Assembly: GCF_016862755.1 (NCBI RefSeq)
Contig: NZ_BONO01000009.1
Coordinates: 1 to 64,000 of the forward strand
DNA length: 64,000 nt
Origin: Cellulomonas pakistanensis
GTDB taxonomy: Bacteria; Actinomycetota; Actinomycetes; Actinomycetales; Cellulomonadaceae
Direction of reading: 5' to 3'
How positions within the stretch are numbered: position 1 is the first letter of the stretch; each line of letters starts with the position of its first letter. This document shows, in pieces, positions 8,419-17,519 of the stretch. Under the pieces are notes generated by a model. It saw only the letters and a list, made by a program, of their open reading frames with translations, was not told where the DNA came from and did not search any database. Made by a program: the position numbers and the translations under genes.

Positions 8419-10916
8419 GCAGCGGCAAGGAGAAGCGGCCGCAGGTCCGGCCGGGCGTCGTGTCGGTGGTCCTCGTGAACTACCGCGGGGCGGACGACAC
8501 GATCACCTGCCTCCGCGCGTTCGACGACGTGGACTGGCCCGCTGCCGACCTCGAGCTGATCGTGGTGGACAACGACTCGGGCGACGAGAGCGTGGAGCGG
8601 ATCCGCGCTGCGGTGCCCGGCGCGGTCGTCGTGGACGCCGGCTCGAACACCGGTTTCGCCGGCGGCTGCAACCTGGGCGTCGCGCACGCGACCGGCGAGT
8701 TCGTCGCGTTCATCAACAACGACGCGCGGCCGGACCGCGACTGGGTGCGCGCCGCGGTCGAGGCCATGCGCGCCGACCCGGAGGTCGGCTCCGTCGCATC
8801 CAAGGTGCTGGACTGGGAGGGCGGCCTGATCGACTACGTCGACGGCTCCCTCACCTGGTTCGGGATGGGCTACAAGCGCGAGGTGGAGAAGCCCGACACC
8901 GGGCAGTGGGACACCGCGCACGACGTGCTCTTCGGCACCGGCGCGGCCATGTTCGTGCGTGCTGAGCTGTACCGCGAGGTCGGTGGGTTCGACGAGCGGT
9001 TCTTCATGTTCTACGAGGACGTGGACCTCGGCTGGCGGCTCAACCTGCTCGGCCACCGGGTGCGGTACGTCCCCGGCTCGGTCGCGTTCCACAAGCACCA
9101 CGTGACCATGAAGAAGTTCGGCAACTTCCGCGAGAGCTACCTGCTCGAGCGCAACGCGTTGCTCGCGATGTACAAGAACTACGACGACGAGTCGCTGGCG
9201 CGGGCGCTGCCCGCGGCGATGGCCCTGGCCGTGCGCCGGTCGCTCGCCCGGGCGGACGTCGACGCCACGTCGCTGGACCTGCAGCGGTCGCCCGGCGGGG
9301 ACGACGTGGGCACGCTCGAGCTGCCCAAGATGGCGCTCACCGGCACCTACGCCATCGACTACTTCGTGGAGCAGCTCCCGACGCTGCTCGAGACCCGCCG
9401 CGAGCTGCAGGCGACCCGCCGGCGCAGCGACCGCGACCTGTTCCCGCTGTTCCGGAAGGCGCTCGAGCCGGCCTACGGCATGCCGTCCTACCTGGCTGCG
9501 CACGACGTGCTGGTCGAGGCGTTCGGCATCGCGGAGCACGTCAACAGCCGGCACCGCGTGCTCGTGGTGACGGGGGAGCCGCTGCTCGAGCGGATGGCCG
9601 GCCCGGCGATCCGCGCCTGGGAGGTCGCCAGCGCGCTGTCGGCCGAGCACGACGTGCGGCTGGTCTCGACGGGCGGGGCGCGGCGGACGTCGTCGGCGTT
9701 CGCGGTGGAGTACCTGCACGGGGCCGCGCTGGTCGAGGTCACGCGGTGGGCCGACGTGATCATCTTCCAGGGCTTCCTGCTGGAGCAGGCGCCCTGGCTG
9801 AAGGACAGCGACAAGATCGTCGTCGCGGACATCTACGACCCGATGCACCTCGAGCAGCTGGAGCAGGCGAAGGACCTCGGCCCCGACGGGCGCGAGCGCG
9901 CCGTCCGCGCGACCACGGAGCTCCTCAACGCGCAGATCCGTCGTGCGGACTTCCTGCTCTGCGCGTCCGAGAAGCAGCGCGACTTCTGGCTCGGCCACCT
10001 GGCCGCGCAGGGCCGCGTCAACCCGTCGGTCTACGACGAGCACGCGAACCTGGACAACCTGCTCGCGGTCGTCCCCTTCGGCGTCGCGGACGAGGCGCCG
10101 GTCCAGCGCCGGCACGGGATCAAGGGCGCCGTCGACGGGATCGGGCCGGACGACAAGGTCATCCTGTGGGGCGGCGGCGTCTACAACTGGTTCGACCCGC
10201 TGACCCTGGTACGAGCGGTGGCCCGGCTCGCCGAGCGGCACCCGGAGGTGCGGCTCTACTTCCTCGGGATGAAGCACCCCAACCCCGGGGTCCCGGACAT
10301 GGAGGTCGCCTGGCGCACGCAGGAGCTGGCTCGCGAGCTCGGCCTCACCGGCCGGCACGTGTTCTTCAACGAGGGCTGGGTGCCCTACGAGGAGCGTGCG
10401 GACTACCTGCTCGACGCGGACGTGGGCGTGTCCACCCACTTCCAGCACGTCGAGACCGCGTTCAGCTTCCGGACACGGATCCTCGACTACCTGTGGGCGT
10501 CGCTGCCGATCGTCGCGACCGACGGCGACACCTTCGGGACGCTGATCCGGGAGCACGGCCTCGGCCGGGTCGTCCCGGCCGAGGACGTCGAGGCGCTCGA
10601 GGCGGCGCTCGAGGAGATGCTGTTCGACGACGCCGCGGCCGATGCCGCCCGGTCCGCCGTGCGCGCGTTCGCCGGGGACTACGCCTGGTCGCGCGTGCTC
10701 GCCCCGCTCGTCGAGTTCTGCCGCGCGCCCCGGCGGGCGGTGGACGTCGCGCTGCGCGGACCCGCGGAGCGGTCGGAGCGCCTGCCCGACATCCGGCCCC
10801 GCACGAGCGTCCGGGCGGACCTGGCCCTCGCGCGGGACTACCTGCGTGCGGGTGGCCTCGGGGAGGTCACCCGGCGCGCTGCGGGCCGGGTGCGCCGGAT
10901 CGCCGGCGGCGCCTGA
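8415..10916 (+). CDS. Fused GT2-GT4 bifunctional glycosyltransferase
   Basis: 833 residues with two complete catalytic modules. Residues about 15-300 are a GT2 rhamnosyltransferase-like domain: SVVLVNYRGADDT, VVDNDSGDES, the metal-binding-type INNDARPD, and FMFYEDVDLGWRL. After a linker of about 80 residues, residues about 380-800 form a GT-B domain with RVLVVTGEPLLERMAGPAIRAW-type N-lobe, ILWGGGVYNWFDPLTLVRA and ADVGVSTHFQHVETAFSFRT. The second half resembles GT4 enzymes that work on polymer extension. Two transfers by one polypeptide, possibly building a repeating disaccharide, is inference. GTG 8415 overlaps the previous stop. Last gene before a terminator. Confidence 0.88.
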   Translation: MSSGKEKRPQVRPGVVSVVLVNYRGADDTITCLRAFDDVDWPAADLELIVVDNDSGDESVERIRAAVPGAVVVDAGSNTGFAGGCNLGVAHATGEFVAFINNDARPDRDWVRAAVEAMRADPEVGSVASKVLDWEGGLIDYVDGSLTWFGMGYKREVEKPDTGQWDTAHDVLFGTGAAMFVRAELYREVGGFDERFFMFYEDVDLGWRLNLLGHRVRYVPGSVAFHKHHVTMKKFGNFRESYLLERNALLAMYKNYDDESLARALPAAMALAVRRSLARADVDATSLDLQRSPGGDDVGTLELPKMALTGTYAIDYFVEQLPTLLETRRELQATRRRSDRDLFPLFRKALEPAYGMPSYLAAHDVLVEAFGIAEHVNSRHRVLVVTGEPLLERMAGPAIRAWEVASALSAEHDVRLVSTGGARRTSSAFAVEYLHGAALVEVTRWADVIIFQGFLLEQAPWLKDSDKIVVADIYDPMHLEQLEQAKDLGPDGRERAVRATTELLNAQIRRADFLLCASEKQRDFWLGHLAAQGRVNPSVYDEHANLDNLLAVVPFGVADEAPVQRRHGIKGAVDGIGPDDKVILWGGGVYNWFDPLTLVRAVARLAERHPEVRLYFLGMKHPNPGVPDMEVAWRTQELARELGLTGRHVFFNEGWVPYEERADYLLDADVGVSTHFQHVETAFSFRTRILDYLWASLPIVATDGDTFGTLIREHGLGRVVPAEDVEALEAALEEMLFDDAAADAARSAVRAFAGDYAWSRVLAPLVEFCRAPRRAVDVALRGPAERSERLPDIRPRTSVRADLALARDYLRAGGLGEVTRRAAGRVRRIAGGA

Positions 10917-10937
10917 CCGCGTACCGGCACGACCACG

Positions 10938-10969
10938 GACCCGGTCCGGGCACCAGCCCGGGCCGGGTC
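10938..10969. terminator. Terminator hairpin between convergent genes
   Basis: 14-nt arms 10938-10951 and 10956-10969 with one non-Watson-Crick position and an ACCA loop, between the plus-strand stop at 10916 and the minus-strand stop at 10978. Confidence 0.75.
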
Positions 10970-10977
10970 GCGTCGAC

Positions 10978-13305
10978 TCAGCCGCGCCCGGACCGCAGCC
11001 GCCCGAGCAGCCGGCGCGGTGCCGACGCGGGCGCGGCCACGGGGCGGTCCGCGATCTCGGCCAGCCGGGCGGCGATCGCCGCCCCGGCGGCGGCGGGGGA
11101 GTGCAGCTCCGCGATGTCCCGGGCGGCCCGGGCGCCGCGCGCCGCGGCGCCGGCCGGGTCCGCGACGACCTCGCGCATCAGCCGAACGGCGTGCGCCAGG
11201 TCGGGGTCGGCCCAGGTCGAGCCGGCCGGGTACGGCGCGGCGTCCGCGGGGACGGGCGCGGGGGTCCAGTCCACCAGATAGCTGTTCGCGTCCGTCATGA
11301 ACTGCAGGTTCCCGCTGTACCGCGTCGCGATCACCGGCTTCCCCCACGCCATCGCCTCCGCCATCGTGAGCCCGAGGCCCTCGCTGCGGTGGAGCGACAC
11401 GTAGCAGTCGCACGCGGCGACGAGGGCGTCTCGCGCGTCGGCGTCCAGGTACTCCTCGACGAGGCGGACGTGCGGGAGCCCGGCGACCCGCAGCCGCAGC
11501 CGCTCGGCCTCCGAGGGGCGCCGGTCGGCGTTGATCGACTTCACGACGAGCACCGGGCCGTCCTCGGGTCCGAACGCGGCGCAGAACGCGTCGACCAGGC
11601 CGAGCGGGTTCTTGCGCTCCGCGGTGCTGAGGAAGTCGAAGGCGAACAGGAACACGGGTGCGTCGGGGAGCCCGAGCTCCGCGCGCGTCCGGGCCGGGCC
11701 GGACGCCGGCCGCTGCGGCAGCGGCGGCGTGAGGGTGCGCACGGGCAGCGCGGTGTGCGGCGCGATCGCGGCGCGGACGAAGTCGGTGGCGACCCACACC
11801 TCGTCGACGGTCGCGAGGCCGCCGTGCTGGGAGGCCGGGAAGTCCTCCACCTCCCAGTACCACATGCCGATCCGGTAGGTCCCGTCGTACGCCACGGGGA
11901 GGGCGGACGCGACGGTCGGCGTCAGGTCGGAGTTGACGCACAGCACCGTGGTGGCCAACGGCGGCCTGCGGACCGCCGGGGCGTCGTCGGCGGGCCGCTG
12001 GCGGCTGCTCAGGTGGGTGTCCACCGGCACCGTCGACCGGGGCACCCCCGCGGCGTCCAGGGCCTGGACGAGCAGCCGCGCGGACTCCCCGATGCCGAGC
12101 TCGCCCCGCAGGAAGCCGACGACGTTCACGCCGGGCTCGTAGGCCGCGGGCGGCGCCGGCGGGACCGTCCACCGGCGGACGGACTCCGCCACCAGGTCGC
12201 CGTCGAAGCCCTCCGCGACCGCGTGCTCCACCGCCCAGGAGACGTACGCCTCCTCGTCGCGCCCGGGCACGCCGGCGAAGACCCCGGCCAGGTCCGGGCG
12301 GCCGGCGCGCACGGCGCGCAGGTACCGGCTCAGGCCGCCGTCCGGAGCCGGCTCCGTGAGCCAGTCGAGCAGCGCGGTGCGCTCCGCCGGGTCGAACGGG
12401 TCGGGGGCGTCCGGCGTGGCGGCGTACAGCGTGCGCAGCGGCGCGTCGACCAGGCCGCCGAGCGACGTGCGCGCCCAGGTCTCGCCGCTGGTCGGCAGGC
12501 CGGCCTCGTCCTCGGCGAGCGTCTCCAGCGCGGCGGCGACCCGCGCGGCGAGGACGGGGTGGTCGCTCAGCCGGGCCCGCGGGTCGCCCGTGGCACCCGC
12601 GTCGAGCAGCCACGGCACCGCGGGGTCCGCACGGGTCAGGTCCAGGGCGACCACGGGTCGACCGTCCAGCAGCAGGGCTCCCGGCTCGTCTGCCGGCGTC
12701 AGGGCGTGCCCCGGCGCGAGCGACCACGCGGAGACCAGGACGGCCGGGTCGCGCAGCAGGGCGTGCGGGACCGTGCCGGCGAGCAACGTCGTCCACCCGG
12801 TGGCGTCCTCGGTCGCGCGCAGCCCCGTCGCCCAGGCGGTGAGGGCGTCGGCGCGGTCGGCGCGCACCGCGAGGAGCGCGGGGCTGACGGCGCCCGACCG
12901 GAGCAGGTCGGCGGGGGTCGGGTCACGCCGGTCGTCGGCGACCACGCCGGTGCGGGAGACGAGGGCCAGCCCGGCCTCCGCCGCGGCGGCCACGAGGCCG
13001 TCCAGGGCGGACAGCAGCAGCACGCCCGGCTCGACCACCACGACCGGCCCGTCGGAGTCCCGGTGCGCGAGGTGGTGCTGCGCCGCCAGGGACCGCACCA
13101 CGGCCAGCGGGTACCGCACCGCCCACCGGTGCAGCCGCGTCGTGGCGAGCGGGATCCCGGCCGGGGCGAGGACCCGCTCGGTCCCGACGGGCCGGTACCC
13201 GGCGTCGAGGTCCAGCACGGTGACGGTGCCGAACGGCAGCGCGGACCGCACGGTGGACCGTGCGCGTGCGGCGGTGCCGGAGGTCGTGACGACGAGGATG
13301 TCCAT
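10978..13305 (-). CDS. Large glycosyltransferase: unknown N-terminal domain plus GT4 domain
   Basis: 775 residues. The second half (about 393-775) is a GT-B glycosyltransferase beginning NVVGFLRGELGIGESARLL, with FDFLSTAERKNPLGLVDAF and the SLHRSEGLGLTMAEAMAWGK catalytic-site segment. The first about 390 residues start MDILVVTTSGTAARARSTV, look alpha/beta (hydrophobic strands such as PVVVVEPGVLLLSALDGLV) and contain no family motif I recognise; a degenerate GT-A fold is a guess. ATG 13305 is the start; the stretch up to the preceding stop at 13353 is short (47 nt). Last gene of the 20635-10978 operon. Confidence 0.82.
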   Translation of the reverse strand: MDILVVTTSGTAARARSTVRSALPFGTVTVLDLDAGYRPVGTERVLAPAGIPLATTRLHRWAVRYPLAVVRSLAAQHHLAHRDSDGPVVVVEPGVLLLSALDGLVAAAAEAGLALVSRTGVVADDRRDPTPADLLRSGAVSPALLAVRADRADALTAWATGLRATEDATGWTTLLAGTVPHALLRDPAVLVSAWSLAPGHALTPADEPGALLLDGRPVVALDLTRADPAVPWLLDAGATGDPRARLSDHPVLAARVAAALETLAEDEAGLPTSGETWARTSLGGLVDAPLRTLYAATPDAPDPFDPAERTALLDWLTEPAPDGGLSRYLRAVRAGRPDLAGVFAGVPGRDEEAYVSWAVEHAVAEGFDGDLVAESVRRWTVPPAPPAAYEPGVNVVGFLRGELGIGESARLLVQALDAAGVPRSTVPVDTHLSSRQRPADDAPAVRRPPLATTVLCVNSDLTPTVASALPVAYDGTYRIGMWYWEVEDFPASQHGGLATVDEVWVATDFVRAAIAPHTALPVRTLTPPLPQRPASGPARTRAELGLPDAPVFLFAFDFLSTAERKNPLGLVDAFCAAFGPEDGPVLVVKSINADRRPSEAERLRLRVAGLPHVRLVEEYLDADARDALVAACDCYVSLHRSEGLGLTMAEAMAWGKPVIATRYSGNLQFMTDANSYLVDWTPAPVPADAAPYPAGSTWADPDLAHAVRLMREVVADPAGAAARGARAARDIAELHSPAAAGAAIAARLAEIADRPVAAPASAPRRLLGRLRSGRG

Positions 13306-13352
13306 GGGCGCTCGCTCTCGTGCCGGGGTCGGGTCGGGCCGGTGCGTCGGGG

Positions 13353-14459
13353 TCAGCGGGCGGCGTCCCGGTAGACGGCGGCGTGCTGCTCGGCCGCATC
13401 GGCCCAACGGAACTGCGCGGACCGGGCGCGCCCGGCCGCACCGAGCGTCGTCCCGTCCGACGACAGGGCGCGCTCGAGCCCGTCGGCCACGTCCGCCGGG
13501 TCCGCCGGGTCCACGAGGACTCCGGCGGCTCCGACGACCTCGGCCATCGACGTGCCGCGCGACGTGACCACCGGGGTGCCGACCGACATCGCCTCCAGCA
13601 CCGGCAGGCCGAACCCCTCCCAGGTCGACGGGAAGCAGAACGCGGACGCGGCGGCGTAGGCGGCGTGCAGATCGGCCGCACTCAGCCTGCCGAGCGACAC
13701 GACCCGGGACTCCCACGGCCCGGCGGGCGGGCGGGTCGGCAGCTCGCCCCAGCCGGGCGGGCCGACGAGCACCAGGTGCACGTCCGGGTCCCGCGCCGCC
13801 AGCTCCGCGAACGCCGCGAGCAGCCCGCCGACGTTCTTGCGCGGCTCCAGGGTGCCGCACCACAGCACGAACCGCTCCGGGAGGCCGAACCGGGCGCGGA
13901 ACGCCGCCACGTCGTCCGGGCCGACGGTCCAGCGCGGGGCGCCGTGCGGGACGACGTGCACGCGGTCGACCTCGATCCCGGCGGCGACGCAGTCGTCGGC
14001 GGTGGCCCGGGACGGCACGACCACGGCGGCGGCCTCGCGGCGGGTCCGCTCGAGCGCCCGGGTGAAGAAGGAGACCCCGCGGGGCGTGAAGTGCGCGGGG
14101 TCGCGGAGGAACGCCACGTCGTGCACGGTCACGACCAGCGGGCGCGAGGTCGGGGGGATGGCCCAGGTGGAGGCGTGCACGACGTCGAGCCCCCGCACCG
14201 CCCACTCGGGACGCGGGGCGCCGAGCCAGTTCCAGGCCCGGTAGAGGGGGTACCGGGGTAGGCCCATCGACCGGACGGGGACCGGGGGCCGGTACTCCTG
14301 GGGCGCGGGGTGCCGGTGGGCGGCCGCGAGCCCGGTCAGGGTCACGTCGTCGCGCGCGCGGAGCGCCTCGAGGAGCTCCGTCGTGTACGCGGCCGACCCA
14401 CCGGGCACCCGCTGCCACGACTGCTCGACGGTGACGCCGACGTGCACGGCTGCGGTCAC
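13353..14459 (-). CDS. GT4 family glycosyltransferase
   Basis: 368 residues, normal length for a GT4 mannosyl- or rhamnosyltransferase. N-lobe with GVTVEQSWQRVPGGSAAYTT and HVVPHG; C-lobe with LWCGTLEPRKNVGGLLAAF and STWEGFGLPVLEAMSVGTPV, the EX7E-type motif that binds the donor phosphate and sugar. Start GTG 14459 overlaps the upstream stop as GTGA. It should act on the cytoplasmic face on a lipid-linked intermediate; donor unknown, though GDP-mannose and dTDP-rhamnose are the sugars this locus can supply. Confidence 0.9.
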   Translation of the reverse strand: MTAAVHVGVTVEQSWQRVPGGSAAYTTELLEALRARDDVTLTGLAAAHRHPAPQEYRPPVPVRSMGLPRYPLYRAWNWLGAPRPEWAVRGLDVVHASTWAIPPTSRPLVVTVHDVAFLRDPAHFTPRGVSFFTRALERTRREAAAVVVPSRATADDCVAAGIEVDRVHVVPHGAPRWTVGPDDVAAFRARFGLPERFVLWCGTLEPRKNVGGLLAAFAELAARDPDVHLVLVGPPGWGELPTRPPAGPWESRVVSLGRLSAADLHAAYAAASAFCFPSTWEGFGLPVLEAMSVGTPVVTSRGTSMAEVVGAAGVLVDPADPADVADGLERALSSDGTTLGAAGRARSAQFRWADAAEQHAAVYRDAAR

Positions 14460-15490
14460 GGTCGCACCCCGTCCGGGACCAGGAGCGCCGCGACCTCGGA
14501 GCGGGGGACGCGCGCGGCGCGGTCCACGGCGCGGCGCCGACGCAGCGCGCCCGGTGCGCGGCGCAGCACGGTCGCGAGCGCGGCCGCGCGGCGGCGTCGC
14601 TCCGGGCCGAGGCAGGCGCGGACCGCGGAGCGCGCGAGGGCTCGCGCGACGACCGTCGCGGGTGCGTGCACCAGCGCGACGACGAGGCGGTTGCGCTCGT
14701 TGTGGTCACGGAAGAACGCGGACCCCGCGTCGGACGACCCCGCGTGGTCGTGGACGGTGACGGCGTCGTGGACGTGGGCCACGGTCCAGCCCCGGCGGCG
14801 CAGCCGCCACGACAGCTCGGTGTCCTCGTAGTACATGAACAGGGACTCGTCGAGCGGCCCGACGTCCTCGAGCGCGGCGCGCGCGAGCGCTGCGCTGCCT
14901 CCGTTGAAACCGAACACGTCCGCCGCCGCGGCGGGTCCGGCCGCGTCCGCCAGCCAGTCCCGGTCGCGGCCGTTCCCGGAGCGGGTGACCTCGTTGCCGG
15001 TGCTGTTGAGCAGGCGCGCGCCCGCCTCGTCGTCGGTGCGCGCCCAGGTGCGTCCGGCGTGGTCGACCAGTCCCTGCTCCCCGGGGAGCGCGGGCCGGAA
15101 CCGCCCGCTGAGGACGACCCGCCCGGTGGTGGCGCCCAGGCGTGGGCCCGCCGGTCCCGGATCCGCGTCGAACGGCGCGACGAGGCGGTCGAGGAACCCG
15201 GGCTCGGCGACGGCGTCGTTGTTCAGCAGGACGACGACGTCCCCGGAGGAGGCGGCGACGCCGGCGTTCACCCCGCCGGCGAACCCCGTGTTGCGACCCA
15301 GCGCGACGACCCGCACGTCGGCGCGCCCGCGCAGCGCGGCGACGGTGCCGTCCGTGGAGCCGTTGTCCACCACGACCACCTCGACGTCCCGGCCGCCCGC
15401 GTCCTGGCGCGCGAGCGAGTCCAGGCACCGCCGGGTCAGCTCGAGACCGTTCCAGGTCACCACGACGACGCTGACGGAGCGCACGGTCAC
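14456..15490 (-). CDS. GT2 family glycosyltransferase (rhamnosyltransferase-like)
   Basis: 344 residues. GT-A fold motifs: SVVVVTWNGLELTRRCLDSL, VVVVDNGSTDGT, NTGFAGGVNAG, LLNNDAV and the acceptor-side FMYYEDTELSWRL. This EDxxLxxR-type ending is typical of WbbL-like rhamnosyltransferases. After about residue 270 comes an Arg/Ala-rich tail. Start GTG 15490 overlaps the DUF2142 gene stop (GTGA). Confidence 0.88.
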   Translation of the reverse strand: MTVRSVSVVVVTWNGLELTRRCLDSLARQDAGGRDVEVVVVDNGSTDGTVAALRGRADVRVVALGRNTGFAGGVNAGVAASSGDVVVLLNNDAVAEPGFLDRLVAPFDADPGPAGPRLGATTGRVVLSGRFRPALPGEQGLVDHAGRTWARTDDEAGARLLNSTGNEVTRSGNGRDRDWLADAAGPAAAADVFGFNGGSAALARAALEDVGPLDESLFMYYEDTELSWRLRRRGWTVAHVHDAVTVHDHAGSSDAGSAFFRDHNERNRLVVALVHAPATVVARALARSAVRACLGPERRRRAAALATVLRRAPGALRRRRAVDRAARVPRSEVAALLVPDGVRP

Positions 15491-17097
15491 CTGCGGGTGC
15501 CGACGGGTCCCACCGCGGTGCGGCCGGGGCCCGCGGTCCCGGACTCGCCGGCTGCGGCGGACCCGACGCCGCCGTCGCCCCGCGCGTGGTCGCCGTCGCC
15601 CGTGTCGGCCGGCGCGGGCGTGGCCAGCCACGCGCTCCAGGCGATGACAGCGCCGTAGGCGACCGTCGCGACCAGTCCGAGCGGCAGCAGGAGCGCGAGC
15701 GGGACCGGCGGCAGCCACGCGTCGGGGGCGAGGGAGAACCAGCCGCCGCGCTCGCCGTTGACGTACCGGTGCAGGTTCTCCAGGAACGCGGCGAGCTGGA
15801 CGAACGCGAGCAGGGAGCCCAGGACGACGGCGACCTTGGCACCGATCCGGCGGACGGCCGCCGCCCAGGCAGCCGGCACGTCGTGCGAGCGGCGGTGCAG
15901 CACGTAGGCGGCGACCACGGGCACGCCGATCGCGACCGGCAGGATGTAGCGGCCCTGCCAGATGAAGCCGAGGAAGTGCGCCTGCGAGGCGTGCACGACG
16001 ACCGGCAGCGCGAAGGTCGCGGCGGCGACGGCGACGATGCCGGCCCGCTCGCGCCACCGGCCCACGGCCAGCGCCGCCAGCACGACGAACGCGGACCCGG
16101 CGGCGAAGGCCATCAGCACCCAGCCCTCGAGCGGCGTGTCCATCCAGCCGAACTGGCCCACCATGTTGAGCACGAACCCGTCCCACGCGAAGAACGTCAG
16201 CTTGGCGGCGGGGACGAAGGTCAGGTCGGGGTGGTTGACGGCGTCCCCGGACCCCAGCGAGTTGGTGCCGAACACCCAGCCGGCGGCGGCGACGCACGCG
16301 AGCACGACGACCGCGAGCGGCGGCCAGGCGGCACGGGTGCGCACCACGTCGAGGAACGACCGCCACGGCGAGACCAGCAGGACGACGGCGACCAGCACGG
16401 CGCAGTACAGCAGCGACAGCCCGCGGGCGTTGACGAAGAACGTCGTCGCGAGCGCGACCCACCACATCCGGCTCCGCACCAGAGCGGGGTCCGGGTGGCG
16501 CAGCAGCGCGAGCAGCAGGCTCCACAGGGCGAAGGCCGCGGTGATCTCGATGGCGGCGGGGTTCACGGTGGAGGTGAGGAACACCACCATCGGGGTCAGC
16601 GCGCCCGCCAGGCCCGGCACCGCCCACGGCGCGGGCCCCGTCTGGGCGAGAGCGCGCAGGCCGAGGGCGACGAAGAAGGTGGTCAGCGCGGCGGAGAGGA
16701 GGCGCATGGCGTACAGCGCGCCGTCGCCCTCCGGGAGCAGCGTGGGCAGCCCGACGATCGAGTAGTAGAGCGGGTTGTACCGGCCGGCCGGCGTGACGGC
16801 GCCCGTCGGCGCGTCGAGCTCCTCCGTCGGCACGAGGTCGCAGCCGGCGGGCTCGTCGGGGACGAACATGTAGCACGTGGGGTAGGCCGTGACGAGGTTG
16901 TAGAAGTACGGGACGTCGACGGCCGTGCCACCCGGGGTGTCCTCGCCGAGCAGCTGGCCGCGCGCGACCGCGGCGGCCTTGACGGTGTGCGCGGGCTCGT
17001 CCGGCGACGCCATGAGCGGATTCGCCAGCGCCCAGAGGGACGACAGCAGGAACAGGACGGCCCACCAGCCCCAGAAGACCTTGTCGTGCGACCTCAC
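15487..17097 (-). CDS. DUF2142 polytopic membrane protein
   Basis: 536 residues with about eleven to twelve hydrophobic segments. The opening segment is followed by the DUF2142 hallmark ANPLMASPDEPAHTVKAAAV, and a large first external loop has Cys residues (AYPTCYMF, PAGCDL). DUF2142 proteins are common in actinobacterial and Gram-positive glycan loci and resemble GT-C glycosyltransferases; a lipid-phosphosugar-dependent transferase role is inference. The next gene upstream plus one (17516) makes a polyprenol-phosphate-sugar-synthase-like GT2, which could supply such a donor. GTG start 17097 overlaps the DUF2304 stop. The C-terminal about 40 residues are hydrophilic and Gly/Ala-rich. Confidence 0.85.
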   Translation of the reverse strand: MRSHDKVFWGWWAVLFLLSSLWALANPLMASPDEPAHTVKAAAVARGQLLGEDTPGGTAVDVPYFYNLVTAYPTCYMFVPDEPAGCDLVPTEELDAPTGAVTPAGRYNPLYYSIVGLPTLLPEGDGALYAMRLLSAALTTFFVALGLRALAQTGPAPWAVPGLAGALTPMVVFLTSTVNPAAIEITAAFALWSLLLALLRHPDPALVRSRMWWVALATTFFVNARGLSLLYCAVLVAVVLLVSPWRSFLDVVRTRAAWPPLAVVVLACVAAAGWVFGTNSLGSGDAVNHPDLTFVPAAKLTFFAWDGFVLNMVGQFGWMDTPLEGWVLMAFAAGSAFVVLAALAVGRWRERAGIVAVAAATFALPVVVHASQAHFLGFIWQGRYILPVAIGVPVVAAYVLHRRSHDVPAAWAAAVRRIGAKVAVVLGSLLAFVQLAAFLENLHRYVNGERGGWFSLAPDAWLPPVPLALLLPLGLVATVAYGAVIAWSAWLATPAPADTGDGDHARGDGGVGSAAAGESGTAGPGRTAVGPVGTRR

Positions 17098-17519
17098 CGG
17101 GCGTCCTCCTGGCGTGGCTGGTCGCCGGGCCGCTCGGCCGGCGGGGTGGTGTCCGCGCGCGGAAGCTGCTCTTGGACCCGGACCAGGTGCTGACGGACGT
17201 CCAGGCGGAGCAGGGCGACCTCCTCGGCGAGCGTGCGGGTCTCCTCCTCCAGCGACGAGACCTCGGTGCTCAGCTGGATGCACACGGCGAGCAGCACGAG
17301 GCACGCCATGGCGAACAGGAGGTTGGCCGGCGTCTGGACGCCCACGAGGTCCGACAGCCAGAACGCCAGACCCGGGAAGACGCCGATCGCCACCACCGCG
17401 AGGGTCAGCAGGATCCAGACGGCGGCGTACTTCTCGCGGATGCGGCGCGTGCGGAGCAGGTGGAGCAGCGCGACGACGAGTGCGAGGCACACGACGATCG
17501 CGGCGATGGTGAGCCTCAT
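17094..17519 (-). CDS. DUF2304 small membrane protein
   Basis: 141 residues: a short N-terminal hydrophobic segment, RTRRIREKYAAVWILL, two more membrane segments, then a probable coiled coil (STEVSSLEEETRTLAEEVAL) and a polar tail. This is the DUF2304 layout, and DUF2304 genes characteristically sit directly beside a GT2 gene, as here (ATGA overlap with 17516). It may anchor or regulate that glycosyltransferase; function is not established. Confidence 0.85.
   Translation of the reverse strand: MRLTIAAIVVCLALVVALLHLLRTRRIREKYAAVWILLTLAVVAIGVFPGLAFWLSDLVGVQTPANLLFAMACLVLLAVCIQLSTEVSSLEEETRTLAEEVALLRLDVRQHLVRVQEQLPRADTTPPAERPGDQPRQEDAR

Noticed and set aside
14645-17193. Several plus-strand open frames of 270-535 codons opposite the DUF2142/GT2 genes
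   Set aside because: They are antisense shadows with His/Asp/Arg-rich translation and no recognisable domain.
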